Of a stretch of 64,000 bases of DNA, positions 42,854 to 50,722 are shown in pieces; the stretch's first letter is position 1, and each line of letters starts with the position of its first letter. The stretch lies in contig NZ_CP056117.1 in NCBI RefSeq assembly GCF_013375935.1, positions 3,658,001 to 3,722,000 of the forward strand. Direction: 5' to 3'. The position numbers and the translations under genes were made by a program. This DNA is from Enterobacter cloacae. GTDB lineage: Bacteria > Pseudomonadota > Gammaproteobacteria > Enterobacterales > Enterobacteriaceae. A model generated the notes under the pieces. It ran no database searches. It was given only the letters and a program-made list of their open reading frames with translations, and was not told the origin of the DNA.

Positions 42854-44260
42854 TTAAAATCTGAAATAGTTTTCAGCATTATCGTGGCAAATATTTTTAA
42901 CCATCTTCGTGAGGATGGCGTTATTATCCGGAACCTCCCCGCGCTCCACCCAGCCACCGATGAGATTGCACAAAATGCGGCGGAAATAATCGTGTCGGGT
43001 ATACGAAACCAGGCTGCGCGAATCGGTCAGCATACCGACAAAATTCATTAGCAGCCCCTGATCCGCAAGGCTGTTCAGCTGGTTTTCCATTCCGCGTCGG
43101 GTGTCGTTAAACCACCACCCGGAGCCAAACTGTATCGGGGATTTAACGCCCAACTCCGCAGACTGAAAGTTGGCGATAGTCGTCGCGACGATATCGTTAT
43201 AGCTGGCGTTGAGGTTATACAGGATGGTTTTGGGCAAGGCCTCAGCCTGCGCCATGGCATCCAGAAGCTGGTTGAGGTTGGCCGCAAGATTCGACTGGTC
43301 GGTCAGCGAGTCAAAACCGGTATTACTGCCAAGAGAATGGTACATGCGGGAATTATTGTTGCGAATCGCACCGAAGTGTATCTGCATTGCCCAGCCGTGC
43401 TGCCTGTAATAACGCGCCAGCATAATAAAAATGGCGCTGTCGAGAATCGCGTTATCACGTGCGTCCAGATTTTCGCCCCGGCGTTTTCGGGCAAATACGG
43501 ATTCAACCTGGCCTTCATCCGCTGCCTGAAAAGGGATCTCCACGGGGCCATGATCGGAAATTCGGCACCCCATGTCGTGGAACCAGGCAATACGCTGGCT
43601 CATCCCTCTGGCAAAATCGTCGAAGGTCTGAATTGCCGCCCCGGTCTTCTCTCCTAACCGATCGACAAAGGCAGCAAACTGACGTGCGTCTGGTGAAAAA
43701 GCATCGTCCGGGCGGAAGGTCGGTAATACCTTCACGCTGAACGTCGCGTCATCACGCAACAGCTGATGGTAACGTAAATCATCAAGCGGCGCGTCCGTGG
43801 TGCAAATAACCTCTACCCTTGAGCGCTTAATAAGTTCCCGCGGCGTAAAATCAGGCTGTTGTAATAGCCGATTACAGTGTTCCATTATTTCACGCCAGTT
43901 ATGGCTGCCCAGCGGTTCGTCACAGGAAAAATAGTGGTGAAGCTCTAAATGCGTCCAGTGATAAAGCGGATTGCCATAGCTCGCTTCGACCGTTTCGGCC
44001 CACGCCGCAAACTTCTCCTCCGCCGGGGCATTGCCCGTAATGTATTTTTCGTCAATACCGTTGGCGCGCATGGCGCGCCATTTATAGTGATCGCCTGCCA
44101 GCCAGAGTTCGGTAATATTCTCGAGGTTTTTATTTTCGAAGATATCTTTCGCGTCCAGGTGGCAGTGATAGTCAATAATGGGCAGCGCTTTTGCGACGTC
44201 ACGATAGAGCTCGACGCCTCTGGCATTGCCAATCATAAAGTTATCGTTAATGAAGCTCAT
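42854..44260 (-). CDS. Uronate isomerase (UxaC family)
   Basis: A 468-residue metal-dependent TIM-barrel isomerase that interconverts glucuronate/fructuronate or galacturonate/tagaturonate. The metal-binding DYHCHLD is near residues 30-36. GNPLYHWTHLEL, SDHGPVEIPF, HFGAIRNNNSRMYHSLG and QFGSGWWFND are all present, as is the C-terminal GMLTDSRSLVSYTRHDYFRRIL. It differs enough from the E. coli-type UxaC that it is probably a second paralogue. The ATG overlaps the ydfJ stop by 4 bases, so translation is coupled to that of ydfJ. Confidence 0.92.
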   Translation of the reverse strand: MSFINDNFMIGNARGVELYRDVAKALPIIDYHCHLDAKDIFENKNLENITELWLAGDHYKWRAMRANGIDEKYITGNAPAEEKFAAWAETVEASYGNPLYHWTHLELHHYFSCDEPLGSHNWREIMEHCNRLLQQPDFTPRELIKRSRVEVICTTDAPLDDLRYHQLLRDDATFSVKVLPTFRPDDAFSPDARQFAAFVDRLGEKTGAAIQTFDDFARGMSQRIAWFHDMGCRISDHGPVEIPFQAADEGQVESVFARKRRGENLDARDNAILDSAIFIMLARYYRQHGWAMQIHFGAIRNNNSRMYHSLGSNTGFDSLTDQSNLAANLNQLLDAMAQAEALPKTILYNLNASYNDIVATTIANFQSAELGVKSPIQFGSGWWFNDTRRGMENQLNSLADQGLLMNFVGMLTDSRSLVSYTRHDYFRRILCNLIGGWVERGEVPDNNAILTKMVKNICHDNAENYFRF

Positions 44261-45642
44261 GACAGGGCTCCATATTTCTGCTGCTCCGCGGCGGCAGCGT
44301 TCTGACGCAGGGGGTCAGCCGCGTCTTCCGCCAGGCTTAAATCGCGGTCGCGAACTTCAGGCATCATCAACGCAGAAATTAACCCAATCAGCGAGTACGC
44401 CACCAGCATGACAACGATCGGCCACCAGGACCCGGTCATGTTGCAGAAGATCCCCGCCAGCACCGGACCAAAGCCTACGGCTACCAGGCCGCCCGCCTCT
44501 TTCGAAATCGCCATGCGGGTAAAGCGGTTTCGCGAACCAAACATCTCCGCCATGGTGATGTTTTCCAGCGCAAACAGCCCGAGCACCGCAAAGTTATGGA
44601 TAACGATGATAGAGAGCATAATCACGCCCGGCGCGTAGCTCTTGTCGACGATAATCGACAGCATCGGGTAAGCCAGAATGATGGCTGAAATGTTAAGGAT
44701 GATATAAGGCAGGCGACGCCCCACCTTATCGGACAGCCAGCCCAGCAGCGGGATGGAGAGGAAGCCGAGAATCGAGCTGATCATCAGCGCATCGGTTGGG
44801 ATCGCCTTATCAAATAACAGCGTCTGCACCAGATACCCGGCCAGGAAGGTCTGGATCAGACCTGAGTTCCCCGCCTGACCAAAGCGCAGCCCCGTCGCCA
44901 GCCAGAAGGATTTGCTCTTAAACATCGCGCCTAATGAGGTATCCTGCACGGCGACCGGCGCAACGGTTTCGGCGTCGTTAACCTTCTCAAACACCGGGCT
45001 CTCTTTCAGATTCATGCGCAGCCAGATGGCGAAAATCATCACCACCACGCTGGCGAGGAACGGCACGCGCCAGCCCCAGGCGACGAGCGCTTCGCGGTCG
45101 AGGGCAAAGAACATCACGGCCCAGATAGCCGTGGCGCTCAGCGTCCCGCAGTTGGTGCCCATTGCCACCAGCGAGGAGATGATGCCGCGTTTACCCTTCG
45201 GCGCGTACTCCGCCAGCATGGTACCCGCGCCGGAGATTTCCGCCCCCGCGCCCAGCCCCTGAATAATACGCAGCGTCACCAGCAGCACCGGCGCAAAAAT
45301 CCCGATCTGCGCGTAGGTCGGCAATACGCCAATCAGGGTGGTGCAGATCCCCATCATGGTGATGGTGATAAACAGCACCTTTTTACGGCCAATCCTGTCC
45401 CCCATTCTGCCGAAGATAAACGCTCCGACGATGCGCGCGATATAGCCAGCGCCATAGGTGCCCATCGCCAGGATCAGCGCCATGGCGGCGGACTGTTCAG
45501 GGAAGAAAATTTCATGGAATACCAGCGCGGCGCCAAGGGAGTAGAGCTGAAAATCCATAAACTCCAGGGCGGTGCCCAGCCAGCCGGATACGGCGGCTTT
45601 CACCAGATCCGACGTCGTTCTTTGAGGTTGTACATGAGTCAT
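44257..45642 (-). CDS. ydfJ: MFS metabolite:H+ symporter YdfJ, intact
   Basis: A 461-residue transporter of the metabolite:proton symporter family (ShiA/ProP type), with about 12 helices. The residues from MDFQLYSLGAALVFHEIFFPEQSAAMALILAMGTYGAGYIAR onward are colinear with E. coli YdfJ, and the MFS loop GRMGDRIGRKKVLF is intact. In E. coli K-12 this gene is interrupted by prophage Qin; here it is whole, so this is the ancestral form. It starts a group with the uronate isomerase and GPH genes. A terminator separates it from rspB. It probably imports a sugar acid. Confidence 0.93.
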   Translation of the reverse strand: MTHVQPQRTTSDLVKAAVSGWLGTALEFMDFQLYSLGAALVFHEIFFPEQSAAMALILAMGTYGAGYIARIVGAFIFGRMGDRIGRKKVLFITITMMGICTTLIGVLPTYAQIGIFAPVLLVTLRIIQGLGAGAEISGAGTMLAEYAPKGKRGIISSLVAMGTNCGTLSATAIWAVMFFALDREALVAWGWRVPFLASVVVMIFAIWLRMNLKESPVFEKVNDAETVAPVAVQDTSLGAMFKSKSFWLATGLRFGQAGNSGLIQTFLAGYLVQTLLFDKAIPTDALMISSILGFLSIPLLGWLSDKVGRRLPYIILNISAIILAYPMLSIIVDKSYAPGVIMLSIIVIHNFAVLGLFALENITMAEMFGSRNRFTRMAISKEAGGLVAVGFGPVLAGIFCNMTGSWWPIVVMLVAYSLIGLISALMMPEVRDRDLSLAEDAADPLRQNAAAAEQQKYGALS

Positions 45643-45678
45643 AATGGCTATCTCTGAAAGGTAAGATGCGTACCACTT

Positions 45679-45700
45679 AGAGCCTGTCTTCGCAGGCTCT
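45679..45700 (-). terminator. Terminator between rspB and ydfJ
   Basis: AGAGCCTG and CAGGCTCT form a perfect 8-bp stem with a 6-base loop, just downstream of rspB on the minus strand. It may cause partial termination before ydfJ. Confidence 0.65.
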
Positions 45701-45715
45701 TAACCGCATGAATTG

Positions 45716-46735
45716 TTATTGGTCGAACGTGAGCAAGACCTTGCAGCACCGCCGCTGGTCTTTTTCAAACAGCTCGATTGCGTCCGTAACGTGGTGATAG
45801 TCAAAGGTATGGGTGACCAGTTTTTCAGGGTCGATCAGCCCCTTTTCCAGCCAGTCAATGACGACCGGGAACTTGTTGGCGTTCAGGCGCGAAGAGAAAA
45901 TCGACAGCTCTTTGCCGGTGATCCCCTGCTGCACGATCTGGCTCGGGTCGCTGGAGAAGCCCATCAGCACGATACGCGCGGCCGGAGAAGCCAGCGCGAT
46001 CGCCTCCTGCAAAATCGTCGGATGACAGGCGGCATCAATGATTAACGTCGGCTTGATACCTTTTTCGTCCAGCGCGGCCGGTAACGGCTGCTCGCCGTTG
46101 TTGATTACCCAGTCCGCACCGCTGCGCTGCGCCATCGCCAGCCGCTCGTCGATACGATCGACCACGATGACCTGCTTCACCTTATAAACGCCCTTCAGCG
46201 CCTGCACGGTGACGAGCCCCATCGGACCTGCGCCATAGATCAGAGCCACGTCCTGTTCGGTTGGTTTTGCCTGCCCCGTCACGTTGGCGGCAATGGTGAA
46301 CGGCTCCACCATAACGGCATGTTTGTCAGATATCGCATCCGGAATGCGCCACGCATTTTTAGCCGGTACGACGGCGTATTCGCTGAAGCCTCCGTCGCGA
46401 TGCACGCCCAGCACCACCAGCGAGGTGCAAACGTTCGGTTTACCCACAGAACAGGGGTAGCAGTGCCCGCAGCTGATCACCGGATCAACGGAAACGCGCT
46501 GGCCCAGACGGCTGTTCTCCACGCCCTCGCCTACGGCGTCTATCACGCCAAAGAACTCGTGACCGATCACGCGCGGGTATTTCGCAAACGGGTTATGCCC
46601 CCGATAGATATGGCTGTCTGAACCACAGATCCCGGCGAGCTTAATTTTGACGCGGACTTCATCAGCGCCCGGCAGCGGGAGGGAACGTTCTTCAATCACC
46701 AGCGCATTTGGCTGTTGGATTACTACGCTTTTCAT
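45716..46735 (-). CDS. rspB: Zinc-type alcohol dehydrogenase RspB
   Basis: A 339-residue medium-chain dehydrogenase colinear with E. coli RspB. The catalytic-zinc region is AGICGSDSHIYRGHNPF with GHEFFG; structural-zinc Cys are in SCGHCYPCSVGKPNVC. The NAD-binding segment is YGAGPMGLVTVQALKG. It probably oxidises an aldonate or polyol in the same pathway as RspA (for example L-gulonate or D-mannonate related compounds). It follows rspA by 14 bases. Confidence 0.95.
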   Translation of the reverse strand: MKSVVIQQPNALVIEERSLPLPGADEVRVKIKLAGICGSDSHIYRGHNPFAKYPRVIGHEFFGVIDAVGEGVENSRLGQRVSVDPVISCGHCYPCSVGKPNVCTSLVVLGVHRDGGFSEYAVVPAKNAWRIPDAISDKHAVMVEPFTIAANVTGQAKPTEQDVALIYGAGPMGLVTVQALKGVYKVKQVIVVDRIDERLAMAQRSGADWVINNGEQPLPAALDEKGIKPTLIIDAACHPTILQEAIALASPAARIVLMGFSSDPSQIVQQGITGKELSIFSSRLNANKFPVVIDWLEKGLIDPEKLVTHTFDYHHVTDAIELFEKDQRRCCKVLLTFDQ

Positions 46736-46749
46736 TATTCGCTCCTCGT

Positions 46750-47964
46750 TTACCAGTTCCAGAGGGTGCCATCTTCCAGACGGGCCACCGGCAGATAGGC
46801 CGGATCGTACGGATATTTCGCCGCCAGCTTTTCGTCAAACTCAATGCCCAGCCCTGGCTTATCGCCCGGATGCATATAGCCGTTATCAAAACGCCAGCTG
46901 TGCGGGAAGACTTCCAGCATCTGCTCCGAGTAGCCCATGTACTCCTGCACGCCAAAGTTAGGCACCCACAGGTCGAAATGCAGCGCCGCCGCATGGCAGA
47001 CTGGCGACAGATCCGAAGGACCGTGTGAGCCGGTGCGCACCTGGTAGAGTGAGGCAAAGTCCGCAATTCGACGCATCCCGGTGATGCCGCCCGCATGGGT
47101 AATAGTGGTGCGGATGTAGTCAATGAGCTGCTCTTCAATCAGCTGCTTGCAGTCCCAGATGCTGTTAAACACCTCGCCTACGGCAATCGGGGTGACGGTG
47201 TGCTGGCGGATCAGGCGGAAGCACGCCTGGTTTTCTGCGGGGGTAGGATCTTCCATCCAGAACATGCGGTACTCTTCGATGCTCTTGCCGAAGCGCGCGG
47301 CTTCAATTGGCGTCAGGCGGTGGTGCATGTCGTGCAGCAGATGTTCGTTAAATCCAAATTTACTGCGTACCGCGTCGAACAGTTTTGGTGTGAAGTCGAG
47401 GTATTTTTCAGTAGACCACAGCTGTTCTTCCGGCCAGTCCCCTTTGGTCGCTGGCTCATATGCCAGCCCTTTCCCCTTGGACATGCCGTAGGTGGTTTTC
47501 ATCCCCGGCACGCCGCACTGAACGCGGATCGCCCTGAAGCCCATCTCCTTATGGCGGGCATAGTCTTCCAGCACGTCGTCGATGGTATGGCCGGTGGTAT
47601 GACAGTAGACCATCACCCCTTCACGGGATGCCCCGCCTAACAGCTGATACAGCGGCATGTTAGCGGCTTTCGCTTTGATGTCCCAAAGGGCCATATCCAC
47701 GGCGGAGATTGCCGACATGGTGACCGGGCCACGGCGCCAGTAAGCCCCTTTGTAGAAGAACTGCCAGATATCTTCGATGCGATGCGCATCGCGGCCTATC
47801 AGCTGAGGGCACAGGTGGTCTTTCAGGTAGGAGGCAACGGAGAGTTCACGTCCGTTCAGCGTGGCATCCCCCAGGCCGACAATACCGTCGTCGGTGGTGA
47901 TTTTAAGGGTGACAAAGTTACGCCCCGGGCAGGTTACAAATACTTCAGCCCCGACAATCTTCAT
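46750..47964 (-). CDS. rspA: D-mannonate dehydratase RspA (enolase superfamily)
   Basis: A 404-residue member of the mannonate dehydratase subgroup of the enolase superfamily. The capping domain begins [27 protein letters not shown]. The barrel carries metal ligands in [15 protein letters not shown] and [10 protein letters not shown], then [16 protein letters not shown] and [17 protein letters not shown]. It is full length and near-identical to E. coli RspA. It dehydrates D-mannonate (and weakly other aldonates) to 2-keto-3-deoxygluconate. It is the first gene of the rspAB unit. Confidence 0.96.
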   Translation of the reverse strand: MKIVGAEVFVTCPGRNFVTLKITTDDGIVGLGDATLNGRELSVASYLKDHLCPQLIGRDAHRIEDIWQFFYKGAYWRRGPVTMSAISAVDMALWDIKAKAANMPLYQLLGGASREGVMVYCHTTGHTIDDVLEDYARHKEMGFRAIRVQCGVPGMKTTYGMSKGKGLAYEPATKGDWPEEQLWSTEKYLDFTPKLFDAVRSKFGFNEHLLHDMHHRLTPIEAARFGKSIEEYRMFWMEDPTPAENQACFRLIRQHTVTPIAVGEVFNSIWDCKQLIEEQLIDYIRTTITHAGGITGMRRIADFASLYQVRTGSHGPSDLSPVCHAAALHFDLWVPNFGVQEYMGYSEQMLEVFPHSWRFDNGYMHPGDKPGLGIEFDEKLAAKYPYDPAYLPVARLEDGTLWNW

Positions 47965-48024
47965 AATCCATTTCCTTACATCGCTCGTTGTGATGCAGGA
48001 AATTTACGCAACTACACTACTACC

Positions 48025-48034
48025 ATACAAGTAT
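48025..48034 (-). promoter_or_regulatory. Operator/promoter candidate upstream of rspA
   Basis: ATAC-AA-GTAT is a perfect short inverted repeat within ACCATACAAGTATAATG, 60 bases upstream of the rspA ATG. On the minus strand it overlaps a TATACT that could be the -10 element. It shares ACCATAC with the ydfI leader. Confidence 0.35.
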
Positions 48035-48076
48035 AATGATCGTAAAATTGGCGGGCGATCACATTATGGGGGGCGC

Positions 48077-48403
48077 CTAGGCGCGCCCCCAGCCAGCGAC
48101 GATGATCAGCATGCCGCACAGGGCAACTGCTGCTCCGGCCCAGTCATATACGCTGAGCCTGACGCCATCGACAACGCGCAGCCACAGCAGCGCGGTACAG
48201 ACGTAAACCCCGCCGTAGGCGGCATAAACCCGCCCGCTGGCGGCCGGATGCAGGGTGAGAAGCCAGACAAAAAGGGCCAGCGCCACCCCAGCCGGAATCA
48301 GCAGCAGCGCGGGCGCGCCCCGCTTTAGCCAAAGCCACGGCAAAAAGCATCCGATGATTTCGCACAGCGCGGTCGCGAAAAAAAGCAGCGTCGTTTTCAA
48401 CAT
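48077..48403 (-). CDS. ynfA: Small inner membrane protein YnfA
   Basis: A 108-residue four-helix protein of the YnfA/UPF0060 family, related to SMR-type exporters ([27 protein letters not shown]..., [34 protein letters not shown]...). The start at 48403 gives the E. coli length; an ATG at 48412 would add MKK. Some family members extrude drugs or dyes. It is convergent with the rspA operon's promoter side and divergent from ynfB. Confidence 0.93.
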   Translation of the reverse strand: MLKTTLLFFATALCEIIGCFLPWLWLKRGAPALLLIPAGVALALFVWLLTLHPAASGRVYAAYGGVYVCTALLWLRVVDGVRLSVYDWAGAAVALCGMLIIVAGWGRA

Positions 48404-48552
48404 TTTTTTCATTTCGTGAGGATTGATTTAGGCATGATACGCGATAATGGTCTCAACGTTCCCATACCTGCGGCGCGGGTATGACACCCTTCTGGATTGG
48501 TGTAGAATCCAGCGGGGAATCCGATTATCTGCACCCGTTTAAAGGAAACGCT

Positions 48553-48891
48553 ATGACTACATTAAGCAAACGCCTTTGTCTGACAGCCGTACTGGCGCTG
48601 CCATCGTTCACCTTTGCCGCAACGGCGACTGCCGAAACCAGCAAGCTCATCATTGAGTCTGGTGACAGCGCGCAAAGCCGTCAGAACGCCGCCATGGACA
48701 AAGAACAATGGAATGACACCCGCAGCCTGCGTCAGAAAGTGAACAAGCGCGCGGAAAAAGAGTGGGATAAAGAAGACGTCGCGTTTGATGCGCGCGATAA
48801 GTGTCAGCAAAGTGCCAACGTCAACGCTTACTGGGAACCTAACACCCTGCGCTGTCTGGATCGTCGCACTGGACGCACGGTTGCACCGTAA
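48553..48891 (+). CDS. ynfB: Exported UPF0482 protein YnfB
   Basis: A 112-residue protein with a signal peptide ([27 protein letters not shown], cut before ETSK) and a conserved basic/acidic domain ([44 protein letters not shown]..., [26 protein letters not shown]). Two Cys could form a disulfide. The start at 48553 is preferred because AAAGGAAA lies 7 bases upstream. The function is unknown. Its stop overlaps the speG start (TAATG). Confidence 0.94.
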   Translation: MTTLSKRLCLTAVLALPSFTFAATATAETSKLIIESGDSAQSRQNAAMDKEQWNDTRSLRQKVNKRAEKEWDKEDVAFDARDKCQQSANVNAYWEPNTLRCLDRRTGRTVAP

Positions 48892-49451
48892 TGACGAACC
48901 TGTGTGACGTTAAGCTCCGCCCGCTGGAGCGCGAAGATTTACGCTTTGTCCATCAGCTCGACAACAACGCCAGCGTGATGCGCTACTGGTTTGAAGAGCC
49001 TTACGAGGCGTTTGTTGAGCTGTCGGATCTTTACGATAAGCACATCCACGACCAGAGCGAGCGCCGGTTTGTGGTGGAGTGCGAAGGCGAGAAGGCCGGG
49101 CTGGTTGAACTGGTTGAGATCAACCACGTTCACCGCCGGGCCGAGTTTCAGATCATTATCTCACCGGAACATCAGGGGAAAGGCCTTGCGTCGCGGGCGG
49201 CAAAGCTGGCGATGGATTACGGCTTTAACGTTCTGAATCTCTATAAGCTTTATCTCATCGTCGATAAAGAGAACGAAAAAGCGATCCATATCTACCGTAA
49301 GCTGGGCTTTATGGTGGAGGGCGAGCTGATCCATGAGTTCTTTATCAACGGCGAGTACCGTAACACCATCCGCATGTGTATTTTCCAGCATCAGCATCTG
49401 GCCGGGCACAAATCTTCCGCCGCCAGCCTGCTTAAACCTACCGCGCAGTAA
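48891..49451 (+). CDS. speG: Spermidine N1-acetyltransferase SpeG
   Basis: A 186-residue GNAT-fold enzyme that acetylates spermidine and spermine with acetyl-CoA to detoxify excess polyamine. It is near-identical to E. coli SpeG ([54 protein letters not shown]...). The acetyl-CoA motif is [15 protein letters not shown], and the catalytic Tyr region is [11 protein letters not shown]. It is translationally coupled to ynfB. Its own stop codon lies inside a terminator stem. Confidence 0.97.
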   Translation: MTNLCDVKLRPLEREDLRFVHQLDNNASVMRYWFEEPYEAFVELSDLYDKHIHDQSERRFVVECEGEKAGLVELVEINHVHRRAEFQIIISPEHQGKGLASRAAKLAMDYGFNVLNLYKLYLIVDKENEKAIHIYRKLGFMVEGELIHEFFINGEYRNTIRMCIFQHQHLAGHKSSAASLLKPTAQ

Positions 49452-49466
49452 CCTGCGCGGTTTTCA
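49440..49466 (+). terminator. Terminator overlapping the speG stop codon
   Basis: ACCGCGCAG and CTGCGCGGT form a 9-bp stem whose loop holds the TAA stop, followed by TTTCATTT. The left arm is coding sequence. Confidence 0.85.
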
Positions 49467-49468
49467 TT

Positions 49469-50179
49469 TCAGTAATATTCAATACTGTTTTTGATGGTGT
49501 ACTTGCGCTCAACGGCAGGTTTGACGCTGTCATCGACGATCGCCAGCTCGCAGCTCACCGGGTTATCGTGGCGATCGTAGTCGCAGGTCTGCTTCACGCT
49601 GCCCATTGGCTTATCGTTCAACAGGCTTACCGCCGTGTAATCCAGGCGCTTGCGCAGATCGTTTGACGGCGTCGACTGAACTGCCAGCTTTTGGTCGCCG
49701 GACACGGTGGTTTTACCCAGCGGATAGCCGTCGGCGTCATACCGGTACTTCACCTCCATCTCTTTGCTGTGCGCGGCAACCACGAACCCGTTATCGTCGG
49801 TGTCCCACTTCACGCCGGCAGAGGGCAGCTCCGCCAGCTGGCATTTACCCTGTAACTTTACCTTCTGCTGCTGGGTCTCTGCGTCGAGGTAGAAGTTAGC
49901 GTCCAGCACCAGCGCAACGCCCGTATTGGCCTCCAGGTCGTGCAGCTCAAGCGTATCGAAACACCCTTCTGTCGACATCGTACCGGTCACGCGTTTAGAG
50001 ACCTCACCCTTTTCGTTGAAGAGCGTCTGGGTGAAATCTTTCACCGGGCCGCGCAGAGGATCGAAATCAAACTCGTTCGAAAAGCTCGCCATCTCCGGCG
50101 TAAAGGACAGCGGCGCGCTGTTGTTGTCGCATCCCACCAGTACCGTTGCCAGTAGCGTTATCGCTGCGTAATTCTTCAC
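49469..50179 (-). CDS. ynfC: Lipoprotein YnfC (UPF0257)
   Basis: A 236-residue lipoprotein (MKNYAAITLLATVLVGCDNN; lipobox LVGC) colinear with E. coli YnfC (LSFTPEMASFSNEFDFDPLRGPVKDFTQTLFNEKGEV...GKCQLAELPSAGVKWDTDDNGFVV...RKYTIKNSIEYY). Asp follows the lipid Cys, which in E. coli favours retention in the inner membrane. The beta-rich body has no known function. It is convergent with speG and divergent from ynfD. Confidence 0.95.
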   Translation of the reverse strand: MKNYAAITLLATVLVGCDNNSAPLSFTPEMASFSNEFDFDPLRGPVKDFTQTLFNEKGEVSKRVTGTMSTEGCFDTLELHDLEANTGVALVLDANFYLDAETQQQKVKLQGKCQLAELPSAGVKWDTDDNGFVVAAHSKEMEVKYRYDADGYPLGKTTVSGDQKLAVQSTPSNDLRKRLDYTAVSLLNDKPMGSVKQTCDYDRHDNPVSCELAIVDDSVKPAVERKYTIKNSIEYY

Positions 50180-50284
50180 ATCATTTACCCGTCAAAAGAC
50201 AATATTCTCAATCATATTAGCAAATACAGTTATTTACACGGTTCCTGCTAAAATTAACTCATACACACTGAAAAGGAGCAACAG

Positions 50285-50590
50285 ATGAAACAGTTACCCT
50301 GGATTACCGCCCTGCTGTTAATGAGTGCTTCACCTGCGATCCTCGCCGCCCCGGATTCCTGCGAGCGCGTGAAAAGCGACATTCAGCAGAAGATTATCAA
50401 CAACGGCGTGCCGGAGTCTGGATTTACGCTTAATATCGTCCCCAACGATCAGGCCGACCAGCCGGATGCGCAGGTCGTTGGGCATTGTGCCAACGATACC
50501 TTCAAAATTTTGTACACCCGCACCAGCAGCGGTAACTACCCGGTAAGCGGCGCGGGTACGCAGGATAATGCGCCCGCTGAGCCGCAATGA
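50285..50590 (+). CDS. ynfD: Exported DUF1161 protein YnfD
   Basis: A 101-residue protein with a signal peptide (MKQLPWITALLLMSASPAILA, cut before APDS) and a DUF1161 domain (CERVKSDIQQKIINNGVPESGFTLNIVPNDQADQPDAQVVGHCANDTFKILYTR). The two Cys probably form a disulfide. It matches E. coli YnfD in length and order. The function is unknown. AAAAGGAG lies upstream of the ATG. No terminator is obvious before the reductase operon. Confidence 0.94.
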   Translation: MKQLPWITALLLMSASPAILAAPDSCERVKSDIQQKIINNGVPESGFTLNIVPNDQADQPDAQVVGHCANDTFKILYTRTSSGNYPVSGAGTQDNAPAEPQ

Positions 50591-50615
50591 TTTTTATGCA
50601 CTCAATCCCCCTGAT

Positions 50616-50629
50616 TTGACGAGGATTAA
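50616..50629 (+). promoter_or_regulatory. FNR-type site upstream of ynfE
   Basis: TTGAC-GAGG-ATTAA matches TTGAT-N4-ATCAA at eight of ten positions, about 94 bases before the ynfE ATG. The E. coli ynfEFGH-dmsD operon is FNR-activated, which supports this assignment. Confidence 0.55.
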
Positions 50630-50722
50630 TATTTAATACCTCCAAATAAGTAACACTCCCCCCATCATTAGCCCGGTTGTAATCACGGGTGAAAATAAAT
50701 ACTAACAATGATGGGGTGAGTC

